The translations under genes and the position numbers were made by a program. Of a stretch of 64,000 nt of DNA, positions 10,376 through 23,111 are shown piece by piece; the first letter of the stretch is position 1, and each line of letters opens with the position of its first letter. This DNA is from Erigeron canadensis (Eukaryota > Streptophyta > Magnoliopsida > Asterales > Asteraceae). The notes beneath the pieces are model-generated. The model was not told where the DNA came from. It worked only from the letters and a program-made list of their open reading frames with translations, and made no database searches. The stretch is from NCBI RefSeq assembly GCF_010389155.1, contig NC_057769.1, positions 18,538,735 to 18,602,734 on the forward strand. Reading direction: 5' to 3'.

Positions 10376-12376
10376 TTAAACAGATGGCCCTTCGCCAGTT
10401 TTCCTTCTTTTGGCAACTGATGAAATTGGCTGTTTGTCTTCAAGATCAAGGCCTAATCTTTCTTCAATGTTTTCCTTGAACTTGATCAGATTTTGCAATA
10501 CATATTCCCAGCCTTTTTCAACCTTGTTCTTCCTCTGCCTCCCTTCCAACAAACTCAACATCTCTACATGCTCTGAATGACCATACTGATGGACATCAGG
10601 GTTCTCAGTTGTTCTTTTGGGTCCACCAAAGTATTGTACCTCAACAACAAAATGTTTGGCACCAGGCTTGATCAATACTTTTACATCAGTGATCTTACCT
10701 TTATTGTGCCTTCGACGCTGTACATCAGATAAATATGTGCGAGCCTCTGATTCATTTGTCAGCTTAATCTTGCTCGTGCTCAGTTTTTGAGTAGCAGCTC
10801 ATATATCATCAGTTGTGGGTTCAGATGGTTCTACCCAAGTCCTCAGATTTGCATCTCTTGATAAGGCTTTCTGTTTTCTTCCTTTGGACTTGGGTGGGTG
10901 GAGTTAATACTTTGCTGACCACCTTCTTCACCTGTTCAATCCTTTTGAGAATCCCTTCTGACCTTATCTCTTTGGCCTTTTCCACCGATACATTCAAACA
11001 CTTGGCATCAAGTCCAGCCTCATCATCTTGGTAGTGTTTGTCCAGTTCTACTTCAAGCACTTCCTTCAGGGCATTGACAATCCTTGGATCTTCTTTTATT
11101 TTCTTGTATTCTAACAGTGTCAAGCCAAGGAGTTGTGTGTCAGTTACATCAACAAGAGGGGTTGGAAGATTTTTCCTTGATTCAAATTGATTTGCCTTCA
11201 TTTGTTTCTTCTTTTCCTTGACCAGATACCCCACCCTTGCTAATTTCTGACTTTCGCTTTCAGTAACTGGAGGCAATTGATCAACATTGCCAGTTTCCAA
11301 CGTGGGTGCATCGGTAGCACGTTCCATAAAGTCATCAGTTGCAATAGCCTTTCCTTTATCCACATTCCCCCTAACCACATCATCAAAAGATTCAATCACC
11401 TGCTCACCAGCCTCAGTACTTGTAGCAACAACCATCTCCTTTCCTTTACCTGAAGCTTCAACAAGAGTGCGAGGGGCACGAACAGACCTTTCCCCCTTGG
11501 CAGCATCTAGGCCTTGCCTAATAGCTTCAAAATCAGCATGACTGGAGGGCAAGCGATCTAGAGGCTGCCACGATTGCATGTTCTTGCACTCTTTGAAGAC
11601 TCCACATAGCATGCGAACTGTCCTCCATAGATGATTTATTTCTTGAGATTGAGTCATGACATTTCCACAAGTGGTGTCTTGACTCTTTTGAATTGCTTGA
11701 AGTATACTTAAATCATCTGTGGAGAGCCCAGTTGCTGGTGCTTCCTTAACCACTTCCTGCACAACCTCTTTTTCATTACCAACTTCAGTAGTCAGATTTG
11801 ATATTGCTATTGAGTGATCAGACACTTTGCTGGCCAGTGTATCAAGACTGCACCTCAACCGATCAATCTCAGATGTTATGGAAGTGAGATCAACCTGGGG
11901 CGCAACAATCTTGATCGATCTCAGATGTTATGGAAATTGATATTAGAGGAAATCACCACTGGACTTTCATCTTGTCTCCAGTAACTGAGGTTAAGGGCCT
12001 CCCTCAATGTCTCAGTGGTGATGGTACACGGGACTGACCCATCCTTTAAAGAGAAGGAGATGGATGAGCAGTCATCAGAAATAAAAGTTGTGTACGAGAA
12101 CTCGCACAAGTAGTCGTGAAATAGCTTGCTTGGGTTCAGAGAAAAGGCATCGCTGAGTGGAGAAATCCGAAGAAAGGATTGGATTTTCCCAATAAGAGAG
12201 TCAGCGGCCTGATGCCCTTGGAGAGATGCCATTGGATTATTTGGATTTAATTTTATCAATTTAGAACTAATGGGAGCACCAACAGCACGAGAAACATTTT
12301 CTGATGGAGTATACTCAATAGTGAGTAGATTCACATCACGGGAACGAGATGAAGAAGATGATGATTTAGGAGCCAT
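10376..12376 (-). pseudogene. Extra 3' ORF of the Sirevirus-like element (disrupted)
   Basis: Downstream of pol, in the same orientation, coding sequence begins at the ATG 12374-12376 (MAPKSSSSSSRSRDVN). It continues through three blocks: 12376-11921, 11858-10821 and 10675-10376. They are separated by small lesions, including a short direct repeat (CATAACATCTGAGAT near 11890 and 11920). The product would be about 650 residues with a Ser-rich N-terminus, a long helical Lys/Glu-rich middle and a basic C-terminus (AKRRKTGEG). Many plant Sireviruses carry an additional ORF here, sometimes called envelope-like. I see no convincing signal peptide or membrane anchor, so I do not assign that role. 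The last part recurs at 24356-25040. Confidence 0.65.
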
Positions 12377-12964
12377 TTGTGATATTGGATTTAGGGTTTT
12401 AGATTTAAAGAAGAAAAAGAGAAAGGGATCTCGAATTGTGAATGATTGGAAGAGTAAATGAAAGGAATTTTGAGTGAAGTAAATGAGAAAGGTATTTAGT
12501 GGGGCTATATATAGGTAATAAAATATTACCAAAATATATACGAAAAGATATTTTAATTCCCAAATTTTGAAATAGTTTGTAAAAGTTGATTTTCAGTAAT
12601 TTTGAGAATTCAAAAACATTTAATACCTCCCATCAAGCATTTAATGCTATGACGGCTGGTATTCCCACTCACCCACTAACTTCACCAATTTCCATAAAAA
12701 GTGCAGTAACTTTCAGCAAAAAGTCTTGACACGTAAGACATGTCAGCTGACGTTTGTGAGTGCGAGATAAACACTCGAGTAACATCACGTGTCATAAGTA
12801 TCCACCAAGTAAAACTTAACGTTATGAAATCTGGTTGATCACCAGTTTAAGACAAGACCAAACTAACATACTGGAGAGATTTTCCAAATGCCAGTTTCAA
12901 CTGATGACTCTCAGTTGCATTTTTCAAAATAAAACGAATTTCAATTTGGAAAAAATATTGAGTC

Positions 12965-12979
12965 TTTTCCCCCTAAAAA
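12965..12979 (-). other. Additional polypurine-tract-like motif after pol
   Basis: The minus strand reads TTTTTAGGGGGAAAA about 105 bp past the end of the RNase H frame and well before the extra ORF ends. Sireviruses are known to carry more than one conserved polypurine tract (family knowledge). Its use here is inference. Confidence 0.5.
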
Positions 12980-13084
12980 TATGATCCATTTGATCAATGA
13001 CTAGTCTTTGAGTACATCAAGGCGTTCTATCTCCAACCAATCAAGGATCACCTGAACCATCCTCAACTGGATGGTCTCTCCAGT

Positions 13085-13636
13085 TTAATGAGGATTTAAC
13101 ATACTCAGTTCACTGATGAGATGTTTAAAAGTTTTCTCATCAAGAGGTTTTGTAAAGACATCAGCTAACTGTTTATCAGTGGGGATGAAATGTATTTCAA
13201 TGTCTCCTTTCATAACATGATCACGAATGAAGTGATACCTGATGTCAATATGCTTTGTCTTTGAGTGCATCACAGGGTTGTGAGATATAGCAATTGCACT
13301 GGTATTGTCACAAAAAATTGGGGTTCTTGTGTATTTCATACCATAATCATGTAACTGGTTTTTGATCCAGAGAATTTGGGCACAGCAACTGGCCGCAGAA
13401 ATGTATTCTGCCTCAGCAGTGGACATTGAGACCGAAGTCTGCTTCTTACTGGTCCAACTCACCAGTTTTCCCCCCAGGAAGTGACAACCACCAGTTGTGG
13501 ATTTTCTATCAATCTTACAACCTGCATGATCTGAATCTGAATAACCCATTAGATCTAACCTTGAGCCTTTGGGATACCAAAGACCAAGGCTAGGGCACCC
13601 TTTCAGGTACCTGAAAATGCGTTTAACAGCATGCAA
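13085..13636 (-). pseudogene. pol: Copia RNase H domain
   Basis: The domain removes RNA from RNA-DNA hybrids during reverse transcription. Motifs seen are YSDSDHAGC, the KSTTG block, STAEAEYIS (catalytic Glu) and the C-terminal region LADVFTKPL, the usual end of a copia polyprotein. It continues the reverse transcriptase frame but is separated from it by a single TAG at 13655-13657, where family members have Gln (CAG). Confidence 0.88.
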
Positions 13637-13657
13637 ATGTGATTCTTTTAGATTAGC

Positions 13658-15418
13658 CTAAAATCTAGCACATAGACATGTTGCAAACATAATATCTGGT
13701 CGACTGGCAGTTAAATACATTAGTGAACCAACCATTCCACGATATTCCTTTTGGTTCACTAGTTTGCCATTTGGGTCAGAGTCCAAATTTAATGGGGCAG
13801 AAATAGGTATGGTTTTCGATGGGATAGAATCATATTTGTATTTTCTTAACAAATCTCTGACATATTTTTCTTGGTTAATAAAAATACCATCCATGGTTTG
13901 TTTAATTTGTAAACCTAAGAAAAATGTTAATTCACTCATTAAACTCATCTCATATTCTTGAGACATGATTTTTGAAAACCTTTTACACATTCCATCATCA
14001 GTTGACCCAAATATAATGTCATCAACATAAATTTGTACCAGTAAGATATTACCTTTTTCTTTCATGATAAACAAGGTATTATCTATTGCACCTCTTTGAA
14101 AACCATTGTTGAGAAGATGTTTAGTTAGAGTGTCATACCAGGCTCTTGGGGCTTGACAAAGACCATACAAAGCTTTGTTTAGTCTATATACCCAGTGAAG
14201 ATGCTTTTCATTCACGAAACCTGGAGTCTGCTTAACATACACTTCTTCTTCCAACTTGCCATTCAGAAACGCACTTTTGACATCCATCTGGAAGACTTTG
14301 AATTGCAAATGAGCAGCATAAGCCAAGAAAATTCTAATAGCTTCAAGTCTTGCAACTGGAGCAAAAGTTTCATCGAAATCAACACCTTCTGCTTGACAAC
14401 AACCCTTGGCAACCAATCTTGCTTTGTTCCTGACAACATTGCCATCTTCATCCATCTTGTTCCGGTAGACCCACCTCGTTCCAATGGGTTCTTTCTTTAA
14501 CCCTGGAGGACAAGGAACAAGTTCCCAAACATTGTTCCTTTCGAACTGGGTGAGTTCTTCTTGCATAGCCTCAAGCCAGCTTGGATCTGCCAAAGCCTCG
14601 TCAATCTTCTTCGGTTCAATTAGTGATAAGAAGGTGACGTTCAAGCATTGATCACTTATGGCTCTTCTAGTCTGAACCTCACTACCTGGATTGCCAATAA
14701 TCTGCTCGATGGGATGAGCAGCAGTCCATTTAGTGTATTGACTAGCTTGATATACTACAACATCGGTGCAAGACACCTGACGATTTCCAACAGATGTAGC
14801 AACTGGAGGATCAGTCCAAACTACTTCAACTTCATCATCAGTGTCAACTGGAGAGTTAACACGATTATCTTCAAACAAAGGTATATCTTGAAGAACTGGA
14901 GAAGCTTGAACTGGTTCTGACGTTGTTGTGGCACGTACATCTGATCCAATTACCAGTTTTTCAGGTAGATTAAAACTGATAGAGGGATAAAATGAGGTGT
15001 CATTGGAGCTCTTCTTTTCCTTAACTGGTACTAAGTCTTGATGACTGGAAACATTTTCTGGTGCAGTAACTGATTGATGAACTTGATCAGATACACCAAA
15101 ATCAACTGGGCCAACTGGAGATAAATCAAGGCTTGGTCTTTTATTGATTGCTTCATTAGATTCATCGAATGTGACATGAATTGTCTCATGTACCTTTTGG
15201 AGTCTATAATTATAAACTCTATAGGCTTTTCTAATATCTGAATACCCCACCAAGACACCTTCATCAGCTTTTGCATCAAACTTTCCCAACTGACTAGAAT
15301 CGTTTAAGATATAAACTGGACAACCAAATACATGAAAGTATCCAAGCAGTTGCCACAGCTTCAGCCCAAAAACAGGTGGGAAGACCAGATTCAGATAACA
15401 TACTTCTGGCAGCTTCAA
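13658..15418 (-). pseudogene. pol: Copia integrase C-terminus and reverse transcriptase
   Basis: Reverse transcriptase blocks are in order: [58 protein letters not shown] and the catalytic [10 protein letters not shown]. The last is the form typical of the Sirevirus group of copia elements (family knowledge). The integrase C-terminal part ([15 protein letters not shown]) precedes it. The junction with the upstream integrase frame near 15330 lacks the stretch usually found between FWAEAV and the VFGCPVYI motif and is out of frame, so a deletion of roughly 75-80 bp plus frameshift is inferred. Confidence 0.9.
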
Positions 15419-16292
15419 TTAATGTGCGATTCTTTCTTTCAACCACACCATTTTGCTCTGGAGAACGAGCTGACGAGAAGTTTTGAGAAATGCCAGTGTT
15501 AGTGCAAAATGTCTCCAATTCTTTATTAATGAATTCTGTACCATTATCACTTCGCAACTGACACACTTTCTTGGTATACTTGAGTTCAATTCTTTTGATG
15601 AGAGAGATAATTTCACCAGGTGCATCACTCTTTGATCTGATAACTATCACCCAACAATATCTGGTGTATTCATCGACCACAACTAAAGTGTATTTCTTGC
15701 CAGCTTTAGTTTGAACATTCACTGGACCAAAGAGATCCATATGAAGCATGTGAAGAGGTTCAGTGATACTGAAATTCTGCCTGGTCTTGAAACTGGCTCT
15801 TTTCTTCTTGCCCATCTCACACCCTGGACATGGCTTCTCCTTTTTAAAGGAAAACAAAGGTATCCTATCCACCAGTTGCTTTCTTGACAACTTGTTGAAA
15901 TTTTTGAAATTAAGGTGGGATAACCGTTTATGCCACAGCCAGTTGGTCTCCTCATCAGCCTTGACATAGAAACAATGTTCTTTTGGAGCAGGCTCCACGT
16001 CCATGATGTACACATTCCCTTTTCTTGGTGCAATCATCACCACCTTCCAATCCTTGTTAAAAACAGTGCCTTGAGCAATATCGAATAGTACCCTATATCC
16101 ATCATCACAAAGTTGACTGACGCTTATCAGGTTATATTTCAAACCATTAACAAATGCAACTCTTGTGAACTGGATCTGCCCATTGTCCACAACACCATAT
16201 CCTTCAGTTTTCCCATTTCCATCATTTCCAAATGTCACTGCTGGTCCATCACAGACAGTGAATTCTTCCAGCAGGGGCTTACATCTAGTCAT
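15330..16292 (-). pseudogene. pol: Copia GAG-pre-integrase zinc finger and integrase core
   Basis: The HHCC zinc-binding region (WLWHKRLSHLN ... CPGCEMGK) is followed by the integrase core with D-D-E residues in HMDLFGPV, LRSDNGTEF and SPEQNGVVERKNRTL. This enzyme inserts the cDNA. The protease expected just upstream is missing: family members have a DSGCSRH active site before the segment seen here as MTRCKPLLEEF, but this copy joins directly to the gag tail out of frame. Confidence 0.88.
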
Positions 16293-17347
16293 AGTCTGGC
16301 CAGATGTAGAACTGGAGGGTTCTCTCCAGCTTCAGGAGTAAAAACAATTGGTTTGAGTAGAATTTTAGCCTCCTTTTTCTTTTCAAATTTTGCTCCTTTC
16401 TGAGCAGATTGTTTTGTCTTTTGTTTTTGAGGAGGGGTTTTGACATTTTGTTTTTCAACTGAAGAAGATGAAGCTCCTTCCAAATTTTTAATTCTGGCAG
16501 TACAACTTTGTACCTGCCTTGACAAATTTTGGAGTTGATTCTCCATCGTTAACAAAATGTTTTTCTTATCAGGCTGCTGGCCCATGGACTTGGGCTCAGC
16601 GGGGGTTTTAGTCTTTTGAGTTTTGGACTCATTGGACTTGTGAGGTAGACGAATGTCACCAGATTCCTTTTTCACTGGAGCTTTAGCCTTCTTGGCTCCA
16701 GTTTTGACCTCCACAGGGTTGGTCTCAATGGATTCAGATTTGGCAGGGTCAGAGAAGTCATAAGGAGTTTCAACTCTCACAGATTCTGGCATTTGGTGAA
16801 TTGTGGGTAAAACAGCTGCCATCTGAAGATCACCAGATTTCCAGGCAGTTTTTTGAGCATCAATGGTTTTTGAAAAAGCGTCATAATTTTTACCAGATGC
16901 TTGTACCCAAGAATTGATAACCATGTGTTCCTTTTCAAGATCAAATTTTAGTTTTTGGTTATCTCTTTCCAATGCCTCATTTTTCAAATCTGACTCTTTG
17001 AGAGCCAACTGGACACTTTGCAAATCATTTATTTGACCTTTCATGTTGTTAAATTCAACCAAAACTGTTTCCAAGTATCTTTCACAATTAGTTCCCATGG
17101 TTTCAACAAATAACAGGTCATCATTCAATGATTCAGCAATATCCAGTTTTAGTTTTGTATCTAACTTGACATCATAGTCTCTTACCTTCTTTAAAATGAT
17201 GTCCACCCATCTTCCAGAAACAACATCATCTTTCACCACTGGTTGTTGATTTTCTAATGCCATGAAACACACATCTCTAATCTCTTCCTCATCATCAGAT
17301 GAATCATCAGAGAGTTCCCATTTCCCTTCATTTGAGCCATCATGCAC
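16289..17347 (-). pseudogene. gag: Copia gag C-terminal linker region
   Basis: This continues gag after a one-base frameshift near 17300-17345. It starts with an acidic stretch (WELSDDSSDDEEEIRD), then a coiled-coil and a Lys/Pro-rich linker (KAKAPVKKES, KSQKTKTPAEPK-type). It ends EAGENPPVLHLARL before the integrase frame. Long charged linkers of this kind are common between nucleocapsid and protease in Sireviruses. Confidence 0.75.
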
Positions 17348-18385
17348 TTGTTCTTTTCTTTCTCTTTTTCTTGTTCAAGAGACATGAGAGCAATCTGGGC
17401 CTTAAGTTTCTTGTATTTGGCCTTATAATCATCAGTTTTAACAAAATTTGGGACAACAGGACCAATTTGGTTGTTCATCTGACTAGATCTGCATTCCTTC
17501 ATGAAATGATCTTTCTTACCACATTTGTAGCAGATAAGATTGGCCTTATCCAGATAATTTAAACTGGAAGCATTATTGGACCCATTAAATCGATTAGATT
17601 TATGCTTGAACCTATTAAAGGTTTTAGCAATAATGGCTACCAGATCATCATCGTTAGTTTCCTCACAACCATTACTTAGATTTGTGGTTAGGCTAGAGTT
17701 CAGTAAGTTGTTTAACATCTCCTTCATAGAATGTAACTGGACATTCTCAACAGACATTAAAGCAGCACAAGGTTGCCCAGTACGGTTGGCTACCTTGGAA
17801 CTCTGAGCATGTTTTAAAGCATCTTGCTCAGCCAATATTCTTGCAGCATCATTATCTTCAGTGAATCTGAAGGATCCATAAAGGGAAGCAAGAGTATGGC
17901 TGTGCAAGGTCTTACTTTGTCTTAAGACAAGAACCATGTGTGCCCATTTGGATGGCAAGACATCACAGAATTTCTCAAGAAGAATATCCTTATCCTTTTC
18001 CACTCCCAAGCCTCTAAGTTGATTAATTAGGCCAGTAAATCTGGTGTAAGTAGCAGTTAAGCTTTCATTGGGAAGAGCAAAGAAGGATTCATACTTCTTG
18101 TTAAGAGCAACCTTTCTGGTGACAATGGTGTCATTTCCTCCTTCAAACTGGAGAACTAATTCATCCCACATAGATTTAGCACTGGGAAACAGCACAAGTG
18201 TTGGAATTAGTTCCTCAGGAACAGCAGCAAGGATCATGTTTTTCAGTCTGGTATCAAGATCAACCAGTCTGCGATCCTCGTCTGACCAATGTTCCTCAGA
18301 CTTTTCCCTGGTACCTCTTATCCCAGTAGGGTCAAGAAGAGGGCTAACAGCACTGGACATGGGTATATATGGTCCATCCTTATAG
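17254..18385 (-). pseudogene. gag: Copia gag, main part with zinc knuckle
   Basis: The capsid region contains LDTRLKNMILAAVPEE, SMWDELVLQFEG and YTRFTGLINQLR, the retrotransposon gag domain (UBN2 type). The nucleocapsid knuckle CYKCGKKDHFMKEC is near 17510. The N-terminal part of the same gag lies at 22823-23053: the solo LTR at 18391-22817 splits the reading frame. On either side of the single target-site copy the frame is continuous, so the insertion alone broke gag here. Confidence 0.88.
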
Positions 18386-18390
18386 ATTTT

Positions 18391-21300
18391 TGTGACAACC
18401 CTCATTTTCCGACTAAGACAACGTACTTATATTTATCTAGGTATCTATCCCTAGAGGTTTGTTAGGGAAATTGACCTTCTAGACATTTAGGCATATTGAC
18501 AATTACCCTCTAGTACGGTGAAATGCCTTAGAAATGCCATAAACAATAACTAGAATCATTCGAGATAATCTCAAGCAATAAACTAGTTTTAAATGAACTT
18601 CATAAAATACCTTTGAACAAAATTTTTTACTGTTAACCAATTAAGTTATATAAACAATAATGTAAGACTCACAAGTTGAGATAACAATCCAAATTTCATA
18701 TAAATTGTCCAACAAATTAAACACCAAACCAAATTTAAGTAAATATGGCCATGAAAATAAAAATTTCTATCTCGAAAATATTTGTAAGTTATATGTATAT
18801 AAAGTGCTTAAATAATGAGTAAGTATATATATATATGCTTAAAAATAAATACAAGTTTACAACTAATAGCTTATGTAACCAACTAAAAATACAAGAATAT
18901 ATCCATACATACATATATACATGACATATACATACACTTATATATTTTTTAACCAAAACAACTAATTACCTACATTTAACTAACATAACACTTACAAAAT
19001 AAATACCCACTTAACCTATACTTACACTACAATATATATACACTTTTTTTATACAAAAAAAAATAAGAAAATCCCTTCAAAACCCCCTTGATGGCCAGCC
19101 CTCCCCCCTCCCCATACAACACCTCCAATCAAAATTCATCCTCCCTTATACTCCCCATACAATTAACACTCCAACACTTATTCTTCCAACACACACACAA
19201 ACACATTCTTACACTCAAACAACTACTTTCTCTCCTCTCTTTCTCTCTTCATTTTTGGCAGCCCTCAAGGAAGATAAAGGAAGAAAAATCCATCTAAACA
19301 CATATTAATAATAAGGGTTATAGGCTAGATTAACAAAGGATTAATTCAAGCATAGTTTAAGGGTTATATTAAGGTTGAAACAAGGGTTGTTGGAGGCATT
19401 AAGGGTCACGAAAATCTGCATATTCTCATTATCAAAAAGTATTCTTCAAGGGTATAATCTTCCCTCCTTTCACTAGATTAAATCTTGCTTATGTTTATGC
19501 TTAAAGGTTTTATCAAAAACTCATGTTTTCTTTATGAATCTTCAAGTTTTCTTTTGAATATACACTTGATGAGGGAAAGTTGATAGAATCTTTTCTTTCA
19601 TGATATTGCATGTCAAGATCTAGAGAAAAGATTCAAGGATTCAACAAGTTTAAGACCCAAAAGTGTTGTTATAGATTAAATAACTTTTAAAGTGATTTTT
19701 CCTTTGAAATATGGTCATATTTTTATATATCTTGATGAATATATTTCTGGAGTTTTTCATAAAAATATGTTTTTAAGTTGTTGAATTGAAGTTGGATAAA
19801 GATTTGTTGTTAAAATGATGAGATGATTACATGCATGCTTGGATTTGCACTAGTTTAAGTTGTTTTGATTTGAGATTTGAGATGGGTCTTTAATTGATGA
19901 TTTCATGTATATATTTTGATGATTAAATACATTTTAATAATCTGGGATTTATGAAGTTAGTACAAGAAATAAGGATTTTATAAGAATTCAAGACCAAACA
20001 ATGCATAAAAGTCACTAACCGAAATCACAAGAACACAAATATAAATTCATCACCTTCATCACATGATTTGTCCATAAAATATGAAATAAAATCTGGAGAA
20101 AACACTAATGAAAGATGAATAGATGAATTAGGATGAACAAAATGTATTGGGTTTGCCAAAATAAATATTGGGTGAAGCCATAAAGTAAAGGCATGCATTG
20201 GGCAAACAAAGTAACCTGACAGAATCCATCTTTTGTCTTTGAACGGGAAAACTGGGCATGTGAGGGCATTTTCAAGAAAGACTATCAAAATAAAAGTTGT
20301 AGACAAATGAGTTAAGATTAACCTCCAACTGGAATTACTCAAAAATACTGAACCAAACGAAAGATATGATTTTTCCACTGAAACTGGTCAAAATTGTAAT
20401 TTTGTATGAATATTTTATAAACTTTAACAATTTTTATCTCCTAATCCATAAAGTTCCAGGAATTCATACTTGGTGGAAAGTAATTTTAATTTGTTGTGAA
20501 CTTAAAATAAAATCATGGGATTTTTCTAACAATCAGAACATCAAGAACTGATATAAAACTTCTGATGTCGCAAGCAGTGCCCATTCGGGACAGTTCGTGT
20601 TTGGATAATTTTTACGGACACCAAACATCATCTAAAAATTCACCAAAAATTCACAAAAATACTAGATACATATAAGTCACTGTGTAAAAATCATGAAGGT
20701 CCAAATAATTCGTCTTGACCCCAAAATAGTAGCTAACATTTCTTAAAAATAAAGTATAAAACAGAAAATTTGTAAGTAGTCTTATAAATGGCATAATGGG
20801 CTATGTAATGAACTAAGAACCATAATGGGCTAACCCGGCCCAAATAAGGAACCCATAAGGAACACAAATCAGTAGGCCCACTTGGCCCAATAAGCCTTAT
20901 AGCCCAATAACCACTATAACCCATTATGCACCTAACCCAAATAAGGTAAAGCCCAATAACTAATGTAAGCCCAAAACATTTAAAAGCCCATGACACCTAA
21001 GGCCCAATTGATAATGGCCCATAACACTTAAACGAATTTCATGAGATAAGTGTAATCAAAATAAAACAAAGATAATTAAGTGAGATTGACATAAGTAATT
21101 ATGTTAACCAAGCTATATATTGATATCACAAATGTTAATTCACGCTAAAATCGATTACACACAAATGATGAACAAGGATAACATAACTTAATACGATATT
21201 TCTACATGATGACCTAAGATGCCAAGTGAAACCACAAATGAAGCCAAGTTACCAAAAATTTAACAACTTATAACTACGCATGTAATTAAAGTAACATTTT

Positions 21301-22817
21301 ACACCATCAATCGCTACAACCAAAACAATGCGAATGTTGGCAATATACTTGGATTCCACAATTGATAGCAATATAATGAAAGTGGCATTTCTAAGTGATG
21401 GCTTAAGATAGGAACTTACATGTATTAGTCCTATCGTAGGGATAGTCTTGGCTTTCAAATGTGATTGAGAAACATGACGGATGTATGATGGAGCGATTGA
21501 TAGGAAGTACACATTTTGGATAAGTGAATATAATATGCGGCATATCAAGATGAGTCATAGCCCCCTTTCAAACTCTTTTATATGTTTTACTTTCGGGGTG
21601 AAAAGCATGATAAATGAAACTACTTTCTATATATGCAATGTTTCTTGAAAGAGAGTTTGTTATATGAAATGATTCTTGATATATGAGTATGAAATGATAA
21701 TAAAGGATTTATGTGATGAGCTTGAGTTCTGTCAAACCGCGGCGTTCGGTACACTACTATTTACTCCGAAAGTGGAGGCCTGTAGTTAGTTAGTTGCGCA
21801 ACTAGGTTTCGTCCGCCCACCCAAAGCGTACCGTTGGAAGGTTGGTTGCCTTCGTGACAACCTCCACTTCTAGTCTGGCCCCCGGGTGTTCTAACTACCT
21901 AAAGATAATCCGGCGTCTCCATGGCACGACCCATTATCATTATTGTCATTATTATTACAGCACTTGATTGACAGCTTGTGCTATGAATTGAATTATTGGA
22001 TTGTAATCGGACTTGAATAAAATGGTAGTAGTAGTGGCTCAAGCATTTACTCATCTAAGATAATGGAATTAGACCCTTGTGGTCATATGACAAGGATTTA
22101 TTTACATGGGTTATAATGAGTTGAACAAATGATTATCAAAGGATGAATTGGAAATATTCATGGAAATTGGTGATATTGAAATGATTTTGGTAACCGAATG
22201 ATTTTGGTATGATATACGATTAATCGATTTATATACTTTTTCTCTTATGATGATTTGACAAATGAGAACCTGAAATTTTACTATAGATTCTCCAAGTCTT
22301 GATATGACATTATGGTATTTGGAAACTTGATAACATGATATGAAAATTTTGTCGATCATATGGTTTGGATATTTCGAAATGTAGTAGTTATCAGTTTTTC
22401 TAAGTATTAAAACGGTGATGTACCAAGATTTATATAAAAACCTATGCACTCACCAACTACGTTTTCGTAGTTGACACTTTTTCTTCATGCTTTTCAGGAA
22501 ATAAGCTTAAGCATTGAGGATTTATATGCTTCATGATTATTTGAGTTGCCCTTTGGAGTCAAAGATCAAACCTTGTGATAGGCAATGGAATCCGCCTTGA
22601 TCATTGTAGTATACTACTTCATGTGCTTGTTATTTCTTTCGCGAACTTAATATTCAAGTACAGTGGACGCATTTGTACTTGGAAATTGGTTCACATGCTT
22701 GTACATTTGTAAATTCTTTTATCAAATAAAACTATGGTGAATGTTATTTATAATCCTTTGTTTTGAATACTCGACTTTCTGTACATCTCATTGTTCCGCC
22801 TTAGTTGGGGTGTTACA
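18391..22817 (+). mobile_element. Solo LTR 1 (4427 bp) nested in copia gag
   Basis: The ends are TGTGACAACCC...GGGGTGTTACA, flanked by perfect 5-bp direct repeats ATTTT (18386-18390 and 22818-22822). I find no second internal LTR, no PBS and no retroviral domains, so a solo LTR left by LTR-LTR recombination is the simplest reading. The shared motif CTCACCAACTACG...TAGTTGACA...CTTTTCAGG occurs at 22450-22498. The body also holds a run of GGCCCA/GCCCAA repeats (20820-21020) and a GC-richer block at 21735-21920. Very long LTRs occur in Tekay/Del-type chromoviruses (family knowledge); the lineage is inferred. Confidence 0.82.
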
Positions 22818-22822
22818 ATTTT

Positions 22823-23053
22823 CAACATATACCTCTCTATCCCACCAAAATGCAAGAGCATTCTAGCTTTCCATGTACCAAAGGTCTCACCATTCCCATC
22901 GAATTTGGGAACAGGAGTGTTGGAGTAATGTACATGGACATGGTTTGCTCCAGCAGTAGGAGGTGGAGGAGGAGGAGGGTTAGTATTTAAAGGAGTTGTA
23001 ACATTAGGATTAGATTCATTTGGACCAGAACCATTCTCACCTTCAGCAGCCAT
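22823..23053 (-). pseudogene. gag: Copia gag N-terminus
   Basis: It starts at the ATG 23051-23053, 45 bases past the PBS in element orientation. It encodes MAAEGENGSG, a Pro-rich run, then VPKFDGNGETFGTWKARM, the conserved start of copia gag domains. The coding frame is interrupted at the target site of solo LTR 1 and resumes at 18385. Confidence 0.88.
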
Positions 23054-23097
23054 CGAAGCAGACTTAGGTTATAGAATTGAAACAATTCAACCTGCCT

Positions 23098-23109
23098 GCT
23101 CTGATACCA
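23098..23109 (-). other. Primer binding site of the copia element (initiator tRNA-Met)
   Basis: The minus strand reads TGGTATCAGAGC, the complement of the 3' end of plant initiator tRNA-Met, two bases from the LTR end. Confidence 0.92.
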
Positions 23110-23111
23110 CT

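Noticed and set aside
10376..12376. Extra copia ORF as an envelope gene
   Set aside because: No convincing signal peptide, transmembrane anchor or fusion-like segment; only its position is envelope-like.
18391..22817. Full-length retrotransposon rather than solo LTR
   Set aside because: No internal repeat of either end, no primer binding site and no gag-pol motif on either strand.
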